A DNA stretch of 64,000 nt from Streptomyces angustmyceticus (GCF_019933235.1 NZ_CP082945.1:4625501-4689500); one strand, 5' to 3'; positions 1-8,346 are shown, numbered from the stretch's first letter. A program made the numbers and translations. Notes: a model not told the origin generated them from the sequence alone.

Positions 1-436
1 GCTGCTCGATGACGGGCAGCGGGTCGCCGACGAGGAGCACGGCGAGATCGACGGTCTCCGGCAGGTCGGCGACGGTGGCGTGACAAGGGCGCCCGAAGAC
101 CTCGGCGCGTCCCGGATTGACGGGGTGGAGCCGGGCGCCGACCCGCTCCGCCCAGGCGATCAGCTGCCGGGTGATGCCCGTGTTGGGGCGGCCCTCGCTG
201 TCCGAGGCCCCGATCACGGCCACGGACTCGGGCCGGAAGAACCGCTCCAGGTCGGGCACCGGAGCCTGCAGCGGACGCCCGCTGACATCGCGGTCGACCG
301 CCCGTGCGCCCTGTCCGCCGTCGCCGGGATGAGGTTCACTGATGCCGTGCACGGTGTGCGGTGGTTGCTCCCCACAGGCCAAGACGCGGGCCGGCCGGGA
401 GTGCGTGGTGAGGGTGCCGTGAGTCGATCCAAGCAT
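1..436 (-). CDS. NDP-forming acyl-CoA ligase, CoA-binding N-terminus (partial)
   Basis: Only the first 145 or so residues are in the window; the gene runs off the left edge. Residues about 66-145 form a Rossmann-like CoA-binding domain of the acetate-CoA ligase (NDP-forming) family, with FRPESVAVIGASDSEGRP, then RLHPVNPGRAEVFG and a hydrophobic strand LAVLLVGDPLPVIEQ. Members make acyl-CoA from a free acid with ATP or work in the reverse direction. I chose the ATG at 436 because the product then begins MLGSTHGTLTT, which I associate with Streptomyces members, and a GGAG lies 12 nt upstream; a GTG at 352 is an alternative. Two operator-like palindromes sit 42-80 nt upstream, linking it to the acyl-CoA regulon described here. 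Confidence 0.8.
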   Translation of the reverse strand, partial: MLGSTHGTLTTHSRPARVLACGEQPPHTVHGISEPHPGDGGQGARAVDRDVSGRPLQAPVPDLERFFRPESVAVIGASDSEGRPNTGITRQLIAWAERVGARLHPVNPGRAEVFGRPCHATVADLPETVDLAVLLVGDPLPVIEQ

Positions 437-477
437 CGCAGACGCCCGCTCCTGTGTGAGGCCTCTCGTTCCATCAA

Positions 478-492
478 CTGACGCATAGTCAG
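478..492. promoter_or_regulatory. Regulon palindrome site A (one mismatch)
   Basis: CTGACGCATAGTCAG. Left half is perfect, right half differs at one base from CTGACG-N3-CGTCAG. Lies 42 nt upstream of the leftward acyl-CoA ligase start and 24 bp centre-to-centre from site B, so the two would lie near the same DNA face. Confidence 0.75.
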
Positions 493-501
493 ATTACTGA
501 A

Positions 502-516
502 CTGACGGCACGTCAG
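502..516. promoter_or_regulatory. Regulon palindrome site B (perfect)
   Basis: CTGACGGCACGTCAG, a perfect copy of the 15-bp operator, in the divergent promoter region between the leftward acyl-CoA ligase and the rightward DUF35 gene. On the minus strand a TAATCT hexamer lies between sites B and A and could be a -10 box. Confidence 0.8.
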
Positions 517-614
517 GAATGGTCGTGCACGGGAAAGCTTGTGCGGTCCGGGGCGTGCGGGGTTGGTGGCGCGGAAGCGGCGGGCGGCGGTGGCGGGTTT
601 CGCGAGCATCAGAA

Positions 615-629
615 CTGACGTACCGTCAG
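615..629. promoter_or_regulatory. Regulon palindrome site C (perfect)
   Basis: CTGACGTACCGTCAG. The core contains TACCGT, a TANNNT-type -10 hexamer that also occurs inside site D and just downstream of site H. A 22-codon frame starts at 639, then the DUF35 gene at 756, so this site probably controls rightward transcription. Confidence 0.8.
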
Positions 630-755
630 AACGGATCGATGGAGAGCGGAGCAGGAGCGGCAGTGCGGCGGGCCGCGCCGGCTTCCCGGCCGGCCCGTTG
701 GCGATGAGGCGGCCGGCGGCGGCGTCGTTGGCTGATGACGTGAGGGGGCGGTTTC

Positions 756-1250
756 GTGAAGGGCGGGGCTGTGGGGGCGGAAGGGGCGCTGGGGGCCGGG
801 GCGCGGGTGGCGCGGGGCGGGGTGCGGGGTGATCTGCCGGAGGTCGACGCGTTCACCAGGCCGTACTGGGACGCGGCGGCCGAGGGGCGGCTGCTGGTGC
901 GCCGTTGCCGTGCGGAGGGGTGCGGCGTGGCCCATCACTACCCGCGCGAGTTCTGCCCGCGCTGCTGGAGCGAGGACGTGGGCTGGGAGCAGGCCGGCGG
1001 CCGGGCCGCCCTCTACACCTGGTCCGTCGTGCACCGTAACGACCTCCCGCCGTTCGGCGGCCGGGTCCCGTACATCGCGGCCGTGGTCGACCTCGCCGAA
1101 GGCCCCCGGATGATGACCGAGATCGTCGACTGCCCGGAGTCGGAACTACGGATCGGCATGCCGCTCGTGGTGCACTTCCGCCGCGGTGGCGGAGAGGGCG
1201 AGGGCGACGGCGGCGAAGGGGGCGCCATCCCCGTCTTCCGGCCCGCGTGA
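756..1250 (+). CDS. DUF35 zinc-ribbon/OB-fold protein
   Basis: 164-residue protein with the DUF35 layout: an N-terminal helix containing PYWDAAAEGRLLVRRC, a zinc ribbon with Cys51, Cys56, Cys67 and Cys70 (CRAEGC...CPRC), then a C-terminal OB-fold (residues about 75-150) with LYTWSVVHRNDLPPFGG. DUF35 proteins bind CoA esters and partner thiolase-fold proteins; ChsH2 with Ltp2 in steroid side-chain cleavage is the best-studied example. Its likely partner is the thiolase-like protein at 7143-8327, which has no DUF35 beside it and carries the same operator. The start is uncertain: GTG at 756 gives a Gly/Ala-rich first 25 residues, and a later GTG at 822 may be used. Confidence 0.8.
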   Translation: MKGGAVGAEGALGAGARVARGGVRGDLPEVDAFTRPYWDAAAEGRLLVRRCRAEGCGVAHHYPREFCPRCWSEDVGWEQAGGRAALYTWSVVHRNDLPPFGGRVPYIAAVVDLAEGPRMMTEIVDCPESELRIGMPLVVHFRRGGGEGEGDGGEGGAIPVFRPA

Positions 1251-1457
1251 CGCCGTCCCGTGCCTCGCCCCATAAGCGCCTCGGCCCCTCGCCCTCCGGC
1301 CCTCTCGCCCCTCGCCCCCGCGGCTCCGATGCTCCGGGGCCCCTCGGTTCTGCGGCTCTGAGGCTCTGGGCCCCTCGCTTCGTGGCTCCGGGGCTCTTAG
1401 CCCTGCGCAGGCCGGGGCGAATTCCGGTGGCGGTCGCGGCGGGTGCCGGGGGATGCT
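1251..1457. other. Low-complexity intergenic stretch
   Basis: Short pyrimidine-rich imperfect repeats (CCCCTCGCCC and GGCTCCGGGGCCCCTCG variants) fill the gap between the DUF35 and acetyltransferase genes. No convincing gene or promoter is visible. Confidence 0.5.
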
Positions 1458-1952
1458 GTGGTCGTGTTGATCCGTGAGGCGACCGCGGGTGACTGGCCCG
1501 CCATCTGGCCCTTCCTCCACGCCATCGTGGCGGCGGGGGAGACCTACACCTATCCGCGGGACCTCGATGAGGCGACGGCCCGCGAGATGTGGATGCTGAC
1601 GCCGCCGGGCCGCACGGTCGTCGCCGTCGACGAGTCCGGCACGGTGCTCGGCACGGCCAAGATGAACCCCAACCACATGGGCGGCGCCGCGCACATCGCC
1701 AGTGCGAGCTTCATGGTCGACCCGCAGTACGGCGGCCGCGGCACCGGCCGGGCCCTGGGCGAACACGTACTGGACTGGGCCCGCGCCGAGGGCTATCGCG
1801 CGATGCAGTTCAACGCCGTGGTGGAGACCAACACCGGCGCCGTCGCTCTTTGGGAGTCCCTGGGTTTCCGGATCATGACGACGCTCCCCGAGGGCTTCCG
1901 GCACCCCACCAAGGGCTATGTGGGGCTGCACATCATGTACCGGCAGTTGTGA
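1458..1952 (+). CDS. GNAT family N-acetyltransferase
   Basis: About 165 residues with a complete GNAT fold. The acetyl-CoA pyrophosphate loop is QYGGRGTGRALG, preceded by the beta4 strand ASFMVD, and followed by the typical NAVVETNTGAVALWESLGF segment near the end. Related proteins acetylate small amines or amino acid analogues; the substrate cannot be read from the sequence. The start is ambiguous among GTG codons at 1443, 1458 and 1464. I chose 1458, which has a GGGGG tract about 6 nt upstream. The gene stands alone, convergent with the PNPOx-like gene that follows. Confidence 0.85.
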   Translation: MVVLIREATAGDWPAIWPFLHAIVAAGETYTYPRDLDEATAREMWMLTPPGRTVVAVDESGTVLGTAKMNPNHMGGAAHIASASFMVDPQYGGRGTGRALGEHVLDWARAEGYRAMQFNAVVETNTGAVALWESLGFRIMTTLPEGFRHPTKGYVGLHIMYRQL

Positions 1953-2022
1953 GGACGTACCGGCAGTCGTGAGGGTGCGTGGGGAGCCGGCCGCCGACGA
2001 CCCGACGATCACTCCCCCTGGC

Positions 2023-2769
2023 TCACGGCCAGAGCAGCTCCTTCGCCCAGCCCTCGCCCTCGTAGCGGTAGTTGAGACGTACGTGGCGCCGCCGCGCATC
2101 GCCCTGGAAGAACTCGACCTCCTCGGCGCGCAGCACGTACAGCGTCCAGCTCGGCACCGGGGCCTCCGGCTCGCGCCGGGCCCGCTCCCACGCGGCGTCG
2201 GAGGCGCGGGCCAGCTCCGCCGTCGAGCCGAGCGCCTCGCTCTGCCGCCCGACCAGCGCCGCGGCCAGCGCGCCCGTGGAACGACGGTGCAGATCGGCCG
2301 CGCTCTCCTCGGGGCCCGCCGCGGTCACCGACCCCCGGACCCGTACCTGACGGCCGACCGCCGCCCAGTAGAAGCCGAGCGCGGCGCGCGGCCGCACCGC
2401 CAGTTCGCGGCCCTTACGGCTGCCGCGGTGCGAGGCGAAGTGCCAGCCGCGCTCGTCGGCGTCGTGCAGCATCAGGGTCCGCACGGAGGGGTCGCCGGAC
2501 GCGTCGGCCGTGGCCAGCGTCATGGTGTGCGGCTCGGGGACACCGGCCTCGGCGGCCTCCCGCAGCCACTGCCGGAACAGCGGCAGCGGGTCGTCCGGCG
2601 CCGCCGCCGGGTCGAACGACGGCAGCTCGACGTCCCAGACCCGCAGCCCGCGCAGCAGCTCACGGAACGCGCGGGACTCCGCGGTGTCGGAGTGGCGCGC
2701 GTGCGGGGGCGCGGCGGCGCCGGTGGGCGTGGCATCCGGCGTGTCCTGGTGCCCGGGGTGATCAGCCAT
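2023..2769 (-). CDS. Pyridoxamine 5'-phosphate oxidase-like flavoprotein
   Basis: 248 residues. After a disordered His/Pro-rich N-terminus (1-35) comes the split-barrel FMN-binding domain of the PNPOx family, with PSVRTLMLHDADERGWHFAS and RGSRKGRELAVRPRAALGFYW, then the PdxH-type C-terminal dimerisation region (WTLYVLRAEEVEFFQG, RLNYR). PdxH oxidises pyridoxine or pyridoxamine 5'-phosphate to PLP. The C-terminus ends KELLWP rather than the usual RLxP, so this may be a paralogue rather than the housekeeping enzyme. It begins 1 nt after the stop of the upstream FAD monooxygenase, so the two are probably translationally coupled. Confidence 0.8.
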   Translation of the reverse strand: MADHPGHQDTPDATPTGAAAPPHARHSDTAESRAFRELLRGLRVWDVELPSFDPAAAPDDPLPLFRQWLREAAEAGVPEPHTMTLATADASGDPSVRTLMLHDADERGWHFASHRGSRKGRELAVRPRAALGFYWAAVGRQVRVRGSVTAAGPEESAADLHRRSTGALAAALVGRQSEALGSTAELARASDAAWERARREPEAPVPSWTLYVLRAEEVEFFQGDARRRHVRLNYRYEGEGWAKELLWP

Positions 2770-2770
2770 G

Positions 2771-4268
2771 TCAGGCAGCGTACGTGGGACCTGCGGCGGA
2801 GGGGACGGGGCCGGCTGCCGCCCCGCTCGGTGCCGGTGACGCCGATGGTGTCGGTGATGCCGATGGCGTCGGTGACGCCGGTGACATCGGCGTTGCCCGT
2901 GTCGCCCCTGAGGTCAGTGGGGTCGCCGGCACCGGATAGTCCTTGAGCGTGATCGCGTTGGCCCCGCGCTGCACGTCCTCGGCGATCTTCTTCGCGACCA
3001 GGTTCTTCCACGGCATGTGGGGCAGCATCCGCATCATCAGGTGCCGGAACCGGATCTGGCGGCGGGTGTCCGCCGTCATGTCCCGGGCGAACTTCCGTGC
3101 CAGCGCGTGGTTGACCGCGACATAGCCGCGCATCTCCGCTTCGTAGCGCCGCAACGCCTCGCCCGGCCCCTGGCCGTCCGCCGCCAGCTCCCCGGCCAGG
3201 ACGTACGCCCCGACCAGCGCCATCCCCGTGCCCTGGCCCGACGCGGGCGAGGCGCAGTGCGCGGCGTCGCCGAGCAGCACCACCCGGCCGCGCGACCAGC
3301 GGTCCATCTCGATCAGATACATCCCGTCGAAGTAGAAGTCGTCCGCCTCGCGGGCCGCGGCGAGCAGCCGTGGGACCTCCCGCCAGCCGCGGGCCCCGTC
3401 GGTGCCCATCCCCGCGAACGCGGCCTCCAGCAGGGCCAGTTGCGGTTCCCGGTCGCGGTGGTCGTAGCTCAGCCGTGGCGAGCGGAAGGAGAGCCAGCCC
3501 TTGGCCGCCGGGTCCCCGGCGCAGCGGTAGGCGCAGATCAGCCGGCCGGGCTGGGCGTGGTACAGCTCCTCGCGGTCCAGGCCCAGGTCGTTCGGCAGGG
3601 AGAAGGCGGAGATGTAGGCCCCGAGGTGCCGCAGGAACTGCTCCTCGGGGCCGAAGGCCAGCCGCCGGACGGTGGAGTGCAGGCCGTCCGCGCCGACGAC
3701 GAGGTCGAAGCGACGGGGAGCGGCATGCTCGAAGGTGACCTCGACGCCGGCGCCATCGTCGCCGGCGCGCCACCCGTCCGGCGCGGTCGATGCGCCGGGC
3801 TCCGCGGCGGCGGTCGGGGCGACGGGTATGAGGGAGGCGATCGAGTCGCCGAAGAGGTACTCGACGCCCGCCCGGGTGCGTTCGTAGAGGATGCGTGCCA
3901 GATCGCCGCGCATGATCTCGTCGTCCCGGCCGGTCCGGGCGCCGAAGATGTCGGCGGGGAGGGAGGCGATCCGCTTGCCGTCGTCGTTCACATACGCACC
4001 GCCGCGCATGTCCGTACTGGCGCGCCGGATGTCCTCCAGGATCCCCATCCGGTCGGCGACCTCGATCGCCGCGCCCCGGATGTCGACCTTGTAGCCGCCG
4101 GTCCGCAGTGCGGGGGCACGCTCGACGACGGTCACCGCGAAGCCGTAGCGGTGCAGCCAGTGGGCGAGCGCCGGGCCGGCGATGCTCGCGCCGGAGATCA
4201 GCACGGTCCGGCGGGTGGCGGTGCCGGGTGAGGAGTCGGCGCGGGGCGATGAGTCGGTGCCGGGCATG
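2771..4268 (-). CDS. FAD-dependent monooxygenase (UbiH/TetX-like)
   Basis: About 498 residues. The FAD-binding Rossmann motif is VLISGASIAGPALAHWL near residue 25, and the second FAD motif is VVLLGDAAHCASPASGQGTG near residue 340, both typical of class A aromatic hydroxylases. These use NAD(P)H and O2 to hydroxylate aromatic or polyketide substrates, or inactivate antibiotics such as tetracycline and rifampicin. The ATG at 4268 is preceded by AAGGGA with 8 nt spacing. The last 50 residues are a Thr/Pro/Ser-rich tail (ASPTPSASPTPSASP) encoded by imperfect 18-bp repeats. It forms a two-gene unit with the PNPOx-like gene and is divergent from the VOC gene. Confidence 0.85.
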
Positions 4269-4383
4269 GCGGGATTCCCTTCGGGTGCGTGGTGCTCCGG
4301 AACGGCTTGACTGCGCCGGGGTGGTCGCGGCGCTCGGTCGTGGTGCACGCGCTGACCGGTGACGGTGACTATACGAGCGTCTT

Positions 4384-4406
4384 AAACGTTTGTCTATGAC
4401 GTTTGT
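4384..4406. promoter_or_regulatory. AAACGTTT palindrome and ACGTTTGT direct repeat
   Basis: An AT-rich island between the divergent FAD monooxygenase and VOC genes. AAACGTTT (4384-4391) is palindromic, and ACGTTTGT occurs at 4386-4393 and again at 4399-4406 (13 bp apart). This is a likely operator for a local repressor; the regulator is not evident in the window. Confidence 0.4.
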
Positions 4407-4413
4407 TCAAATA

Positions 4414-4438
4414 GCCTGGCCTGGCCTGGCCTGGCCTG
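4414..4438. repeat. Five tandem GCCTG pentamers
   Basis: Five consecutive GCCTG units in the 5' leader region of the VOC gene. A simple-sequence run prone to slippage, no function apparent. Confidence 0.8.
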
Positions 4439-4608
4439 CGCCTGCGCCTACGCCGGCCCGGCCCGGCGCACCGCCGCACCGCACGCACCGCACGCACCCC
4501 CGCGCCGCCGTGAACACCCGCCGGGCCCGGCGGCGGGAAGTAGGACACTTCCCGACCTCGATGCTCACTAGCGTCGCCCTTGTCAGCACCGCCGCGAAGG
4601 AGCAGAAG

Positions 4609-5385
4609 TTGAGCAGGATCAGTACCAACCAGCCGCTCGGAACGCCGGCCTGGATCGATCTCGGGGTCCCCGACCTCGACCGTGCGAAGACGTTCTACGG
4701 CGCGCTCTTCGGCTGGGAGTACGAGGAGCGGTCGGCGGCGACCGGCCCCTTCACCCTGTGTCTGCTGCGGGGCCGGCGGGTGGCGGCGCTGCGGCCCGTT
4801 TCGGCCGCCGACGTCGAGGGCGAGTCCTGGTGGCACGTCCATGTCGCCACCGACGACTGCGACCGGACGGCCAAGCAGATCGTCGTCCACGGCGGAAGCG
4901 TGCTCGCGGCGCCCGAGGACGTGGCGGACCTGGGCCGTACGGCCGTCGTGGCGGACCCCACCGGTGCCCGCTTCAGCCTCTGGCAGGGGCGTTTGCTGCC
5001 GGGCTGCGAACTGGTCAACGAGCCCTGCACCCTGGTCCGCAACGACCTCGCGTGCCCGGACCCCGGCCCCGCCCGCCGCTTCTACGCCGCCGTCTTCGAC
5101 TTCACCCTCGACGGCAACGACGACCTCCCCGACTTCGACTTCACCTTCCTGCGCCGCCCCGACGGTCATGAGATCGGCGGCGTCTTCGGCGATCCGGCGG
5201 CCACCGCGTCCCGTTGGCAGACGGTGTTCGAGGTCGCGGACACCGACGAGGCGGTGGCCCGCGCCCTCGCCGCGGGAGGTACCGCGGGCACCCCTGAGGA
5301 CGCCCCCTACGGGCGCATGGCCCCGATCACCGACCCCTTCGGAACGTCCTTCAGCGTCATCACCCGCCCACCGGCGGCCGGTTAG
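4609..5385 (+). CDS. Two-domain VOC (glyoxalase-fold) protein
   Basis: About 258 residues made of two VOC modules (residues about 10-125 and 135-250). The first has PAWIDLGVPDLDRAKTFYGA and VADPTGARFSLWQ, the second CPDPGPARRFYAAVF and ITDPFGTSFSVI. Tandem VOC proteins of this type in Streptomyces include antibiotic-binding and hydroxylase-related proteins, but no substrate can be assigned. I chose the TTG at 4609 because AAGGAG lies 6 nt upstream; an in-frame ATG at 4561 lacks a ribosome binding site. Confidence 0.8.
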   Translation: MSRISTNQPLGTPAWIDLGVPDLDRAKTFYGALFGWEYEERSAATGPFTLCLLRGRRVAALRPVSAADVEGESWWHVHVATDDCDRTAKQIVVHGGSVLAAPEDVADLGRTAVVADPTGARFSLWQGRLLPGCELVNEPCTLVRNDLACPDPGPARRFYAAVFDFTLDGNDDLPDFDFTFLRRPDGHEIGGVFGDPAATASRWQTVFEVADTDEAVARALAAGGTAGTPEDAPYGRMAPITDPFGTSFSVITRPPAAG

Positions 5386-5540
5386 TCACGGCCACCGGAC
5401 AACCCCGGGCACCGGCCACCGGACACCCCCCGGGCATCGGCCGCCGGACAGCCCCCAGGCGCCGGCCCGGCCCTCTCCATCCCGCCGCCACCGCGGAAAA
5501 CCCGTCGCGGCCCCCCAAGGCGACCGCTTACGCTCCCCCC

Positions 5541-5567
5541 ATGTACTTCCACCAGATCTACGGCTGA
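5541..5567 (+). CDS. Putative 8-residue leader peptide MYFHQIYG
   Basis: ATG-TAC-TTC-CAC-CAG-ATC-TAC-GGC-TGA, lying in an otherwise non-coding 331-nt leader 150 nt upstream of the glycosyltransferase. TACGCT, a good TANNNT -10 box, ends exactly 6 nt before the ATG, the arrangement typical of Streptomyces leaderless transcripts. The peptide is rich in aromatic residues and is followed by GC-rich inverted segments. This would fit a ribosome-stalling or attenuation leader, perhaps macrolide-responsive given the gene it precedes. Function is inference; a chance ORF cannot be excluded. Confidence 0.4.
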   Translation: MYFHQIYG

Positions 5568-5716
5568 CACGGCCGAGGGCGTTCCACCGCCCCGCCCGCA
5601 CCCAGGCGCGCCCGCGGCGCGGCCGGCTTTCCCCGCCGGTGTCGCGCGATGCCGCCCGGGCTGTCGGGTTTCCGTGTCCCGTTCCGTCGCTCTGTTCCGA
5701 AGGAAGTCCCAGCCTT

Positions 5717-6994
5717 ATGCGTTCCTCTGTCCCGGCTGTCTTGTCCGCCCCGGCCGTCTCGTCCACCCCGGCTGTCTCGTCCACCCAGGCTGTCGCATTC
5801 GTCTCGCCGGCCCCAGCTGTCTCCGCGCCCGCCCATATCGCCATGATCGGCGCGCCCATGGTCAGCCATGTGCTGCCCAGTCTGGAGATCATCCGGGAGC
5901 TGGTGGCCCGCGGCCATCGTGTGACGTACGCGAACACCGACCACGTGGCCGACCTCATCGCCCCCACCGGCGCCGAGTTCGTCCGCTGCACCTCCACTCT
6001 CCCGGTCGTCGACAACGACTGGCCGCAGGACCCCATCGCCGCCGCCTCGCTCTTCCTCGACGACGCGATCGCGGTACTGCCGCAGTTGCGCGCCGCGTAC
6101 GACGACGACCCCGCCGACCTCTACCTCTACGACGTCGCCGCCTACGCCGCCCGTGCGCTGGCCGAGGCGCAGGGCCGCGACCTCGTCCAGCTGTCCCCGA
6201 CCTATGTGGGCTGGGAGGGTGCGCAGGAGGAGATCGGCGCGCAGTTGGCCGCCCTGCCCGGGGCGGACGCCTACCGCGCGCGGTTCGCCGACTGGCTGGC
6301 CGGGTGCGGTGCCGTCACCACCGACGTGGACGAGTTCTCCGGCAGGCCGCGGCGGGCGCTGGCGATGATCCCGCGCGCCATGCAGCCGTGTGCGGACCGG
6401 GTCGATGCCGCCAAGGTGACCTTCGTCGGCCCGTGCCTGGGCAGCCGTGCGGAGCAGGGCGGCTGGACGCGGCCGGCCGGTGCCGAGAAGGTGCTGCTGG
6501 TGTCGCTGGGCTCGGCTTTCACCAGGCAGCCGGAGTTCTACCGGCAGTGCGTGGCGGCGTTCGGGGACCTGCCGGGGTGGCATGTGGTGCTGCAGATCGG
6601 CAGGTACACCGACCCGGCGGAGCTGGGGGACCGTATCCCCGCGAACATCGAAGTGCGGTCGTGGGTCCCGCAGTTGGCAGTGCTGGAGCAGGCGGACGCG
6701 TTTGTGACGCATGCCGGGATGGGCGGCAGCAGCGAGGGGCTCTACACGGGAGTGCCGATGATCGCCGTTCCCCAGGGCGCCGAGCAGTTCGCCAACGCAG
6801 ACCGGCTGGTGGAGCTGGGCGTCGCCCGGCGCCTCGACACCGCGGACGCCACGGCCCGGTCCCTGCGCCGCGCCCTGACGGAACTCACCACCGATCCGCG
6901 GGTCGCCGCGCGCTCGGCCGCGCTACGGGCGGAAGCCCGCGCGGCAGGGGGCGCCCGCCGGGCCGCTGACCTGATCGAGGAGCGGCTGGGCTGA
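5717..6994 (+). CDS. mgt: Macrolide-type UDP-glycosyltransferase (Mgt/OleD family)
   Basis: 425 residues, GT1 family. The N-terminal acceptor domain begins HIAMIGAPMVSHVLPSLEI near residue 36. The C-terminal nucleotide-sugar domain has the signature THAGMGGSSEGLYTGVPM at about residues 331-348, followed by PQGAEQFANADRLVELG. Streptomyces Mgt and OleD glucosylate the 2'-OH of macrolides and confer resistance. The start ATG at 5717 has AAGGAAG about 10 nt upstream, but the first 35 residues are an Ala/Val/Ser-rich repeat (PAVSSTPAVSSTQAV) encoded by a short tandem repeat, so a later start is possible. The gene is monocistronic with a long leader holding a tiny ORF. The macrolide substrate is inference from family similarity. 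Confidence 0.8.
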   Translation: MRSSVPAVLSAPAVSSTPAVSSTQAVAFVSPAPAVSAPAHIAMIGAPMVSHVLPSLEIIRELVARGHRVTYANTDHVADLIAPTGAEFVRCTSTLPVVDNDWPQDPIAAASLFLDDAIAVLPQLRAAYDDDPADLYLYDVAAYAARALAEAQGRDLVQLSPTYVGWEGAQEEIGAQLAALPGADAYRARFADWLAGCGAVTTDVDEFSGRPRRALAMIPRAMQPCADRVDAAKVTFVGPCLGSRAEQGGWTRPAGAEKVLLVSLGSAFTRQPEFYRQCVAAFGDLPGWHVVLQIGRYTDPAELGDRIPANIEVRSWVPQLAVLEQADAFVTHAGMGGSSEGLYTGVPMIAVPQGAEQFANADRLVELGVARRLDTADATARSLRRALTELTTDPRVAARSAALRAEARAAGGARRAADLIEERLG

Positions 6995-7019
6995 TGATCC
7001 CGGGCGAGGCCGACGGAGG

Positions 7020-7046
7020 GTGACGGGGGTGACGGGAGTGACGGGG
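7020..7046. repeat. Three tandem 9-bp GTGACGGGG units
   Basis: Three near-identical 9-mers (GTGACGGGG, GTGACGGGA, GTGACGGGG) just after the glycosyltransferase stop, between convergent genes. Confidence 0.8.
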
Positions 7047-7109
7047 GTGTGCCGGGGAGGCACGGAGTGGCGGGGTGCGGCGCGGCTCGGCCCCGTCACT
7101 CCCCGCCGT

Positions 7110-7125
7110 GCAGCCCTTAGGGGCT
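7110..7125. terminator. Small stem-loop between convergent genes
   Basis: CAGCCC-TTAG-GGGCTG, a 6-bp stem with a 4-nt loop, followed by TTCC on the plus strand. A weak candidate terminator for the glycosyltransferase and the convergent thiolase-like gene. Confidence 0.4.
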
Positions 7126-7142
7126 GTTCCCCGCCACCCCCT

Positions 7143-8327
7143 TCACCCCCGCCCCAACACCACCGTCCCCGACGAGCAGAACCAGCCGCCCGTGCCCGAG
7201 GCGACCGCGAGCTGGGGCAGCACGCCGCCGGCTTTGCGCACCTGGCGGTCCGGGCCGGCCTCGCCGCGGAGCTGCCGTACCGCCTCGACCAGCAGGAACA
7301 GCCCGCGCATACCGGGATGGCAGGCGGCCAGCCCGCCCCCGTCGGTGTTGACCGGCAACTCCCCGTCCCGCAGCAGCCGCCCCTTCTCGACGAACGCGCC
7401 GCCCTCCCCCTTGGCGCAGAAGCCCAGGTCCTCCAGCGTCACCAGGGTCATATAGGTGAAGGCGTCGTAGAGCTCGGCGAGGTCGATCTCGGCGGGGCGG
7501 ACACCGGCGCGTTCGAAGGCCAGACGGCCGGAGACCGCCGCGGGTGAGACGGTGAAGTCGTCCCACTCCGACATGGCGGCGTGCGAGACGGCGGTGCCGG
7601 AGCCCAGCACCCATACCGGCGGCTTGGCGAGGTCCGGTACGTAGTCCTCGGCGACGAGCAGGACCGCGCAGCCGCCGTCGGAGCGGATGCAGCAGTGCAG
7701 TTTGGTGAACGGGTCGGCGATTACCGGGCCGGACAGGACGTCGTCGACGGTGATCGGCTCGCGGTACATGGCATCCGGGTTGGCCGCCGCGTTGGCCCGT
7801 GCCTGGACGGCTATCTGGGCCAACTGCTCCAGTGTGGTGCCGTATTGGTGCATATGGCGGCGGGCGGCCATGGCGTATTTGGCGATCAGGGTGTGCCCGT
7901 AGGGGACCTCGAACTGCAGGGGGCCGCGCGACCCGAAGGAGAGGTTCGCGGTGCGGCGCCCGGCCTTGATGTCGGCGCGGGCAGTGGAGCCGTAGACGAG
8001 GAGGACGGCGTTGGCGTGGCCCGCGGCGATCGCGTCGGCGGCGTGCGCGGCCAGGACTTCCCAGGTGGAGCCGCCGACCGAGGTCGAATCGACCCAGGTG
8101 GGGTGCAGCCCCAGGTACTCGGCGACTTCGACGGGCGCGAGGGTCCCCAGGCCGGCCGACGCGAAGCCGTCGATCACCGAACGGTCCAGCCCGCTGTCGG
8201 CGAGTGCCCGGCGCGCGGCCTGGGCGTGCAGGGCATAGGGGGTGGCGTCGTCCACGCGCCCGCAATCGGACAGGGCCACTCCGGCGACGGCGACCTTGCG
8301 ATTCCCGTAAGGGGTGCCTGGGGTCAT
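7143..8327 (-). CDS. Thiolase-fold lipid-transfer/aldolase-like protein
   Basis: 394 residues of the thiolase superfamily, SCP-x/Ltp branch. It begins KVAVAGVALSDCGRVDD, has PYGHTLIAKYAMAARRHMHQYG mid-protein, and closes with LPVNTDGGGLAACHPGMRG. The segment that holds the nucleophilic Cys in true thiolases reads SVGGSTWEVLAAH here, so that Cys is missing, as in the steroid retro-aldolase Ltp2. I infer a C-C bond-cleaving or CoA-ester binding role with a DUF35 partner, plausibly the protein at 756-1250. The ATG is only 4 bp from operator site D and no ribosome binding site is present. TACCGT lies 7 nt upstream, so the transcript is probably leaderless. Confidence 0.85.
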   Translation of the reverse strand: MTPGTPYGNRKVAVAGVALSDCGRVDDATPYALHAQAARRALADSGLDRSVIDGFASAGLGTLAPVEVAEYLGLHPTWVDSTSVGGSTWEVLAAHAADAIAAGHANAVLLVYGSTARADIKAGRRTANLSFGSRGPLQFEVPYGHTLIAKYAMAARRHMHQYGTTLEQLAQIAVQARANAAANPDAMYREPITVDDVLSGPVIADPFTKLHCCIRSDGGCAVLLVAEDYVPDLAKPPVWVLGSGTAVSHAAMSEWDDFTVSPAAVSGRLAFERAGVRPAEIDLAELYDAFTYMTLVTLEDLGFCAKGEGGAFVEKGRLLRDGELPVNTDGGGLAACHPGMRGLFLLVEAVRQLRGEAGPDRQVRKAGGVLPQLAVASGTGGWFCSSGTVVLGRG

Positions 8328-8331
8328 GAAT

Positions 8332-8346
8332 CTGACGGTACATCAG
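8332..8346. promoter_or_regulatory. Regulon palindrome site D (one mismatch)
   Basis: CTGACGGTACATCAG. On the minus strand the core reads TACCGT, a -10-like hexamer placed 7 nt before the ATG of the thiolase-like gene, so a bound repressor would cover the promoter itself. Confidence 0.8.

Noticed and set aside
639..707. 22-codon frame after site C
   Set aside because: Arg/Ala-rich with no recognisable ribosome binding site; could be a leader ORF, but support is too weak to annotate.
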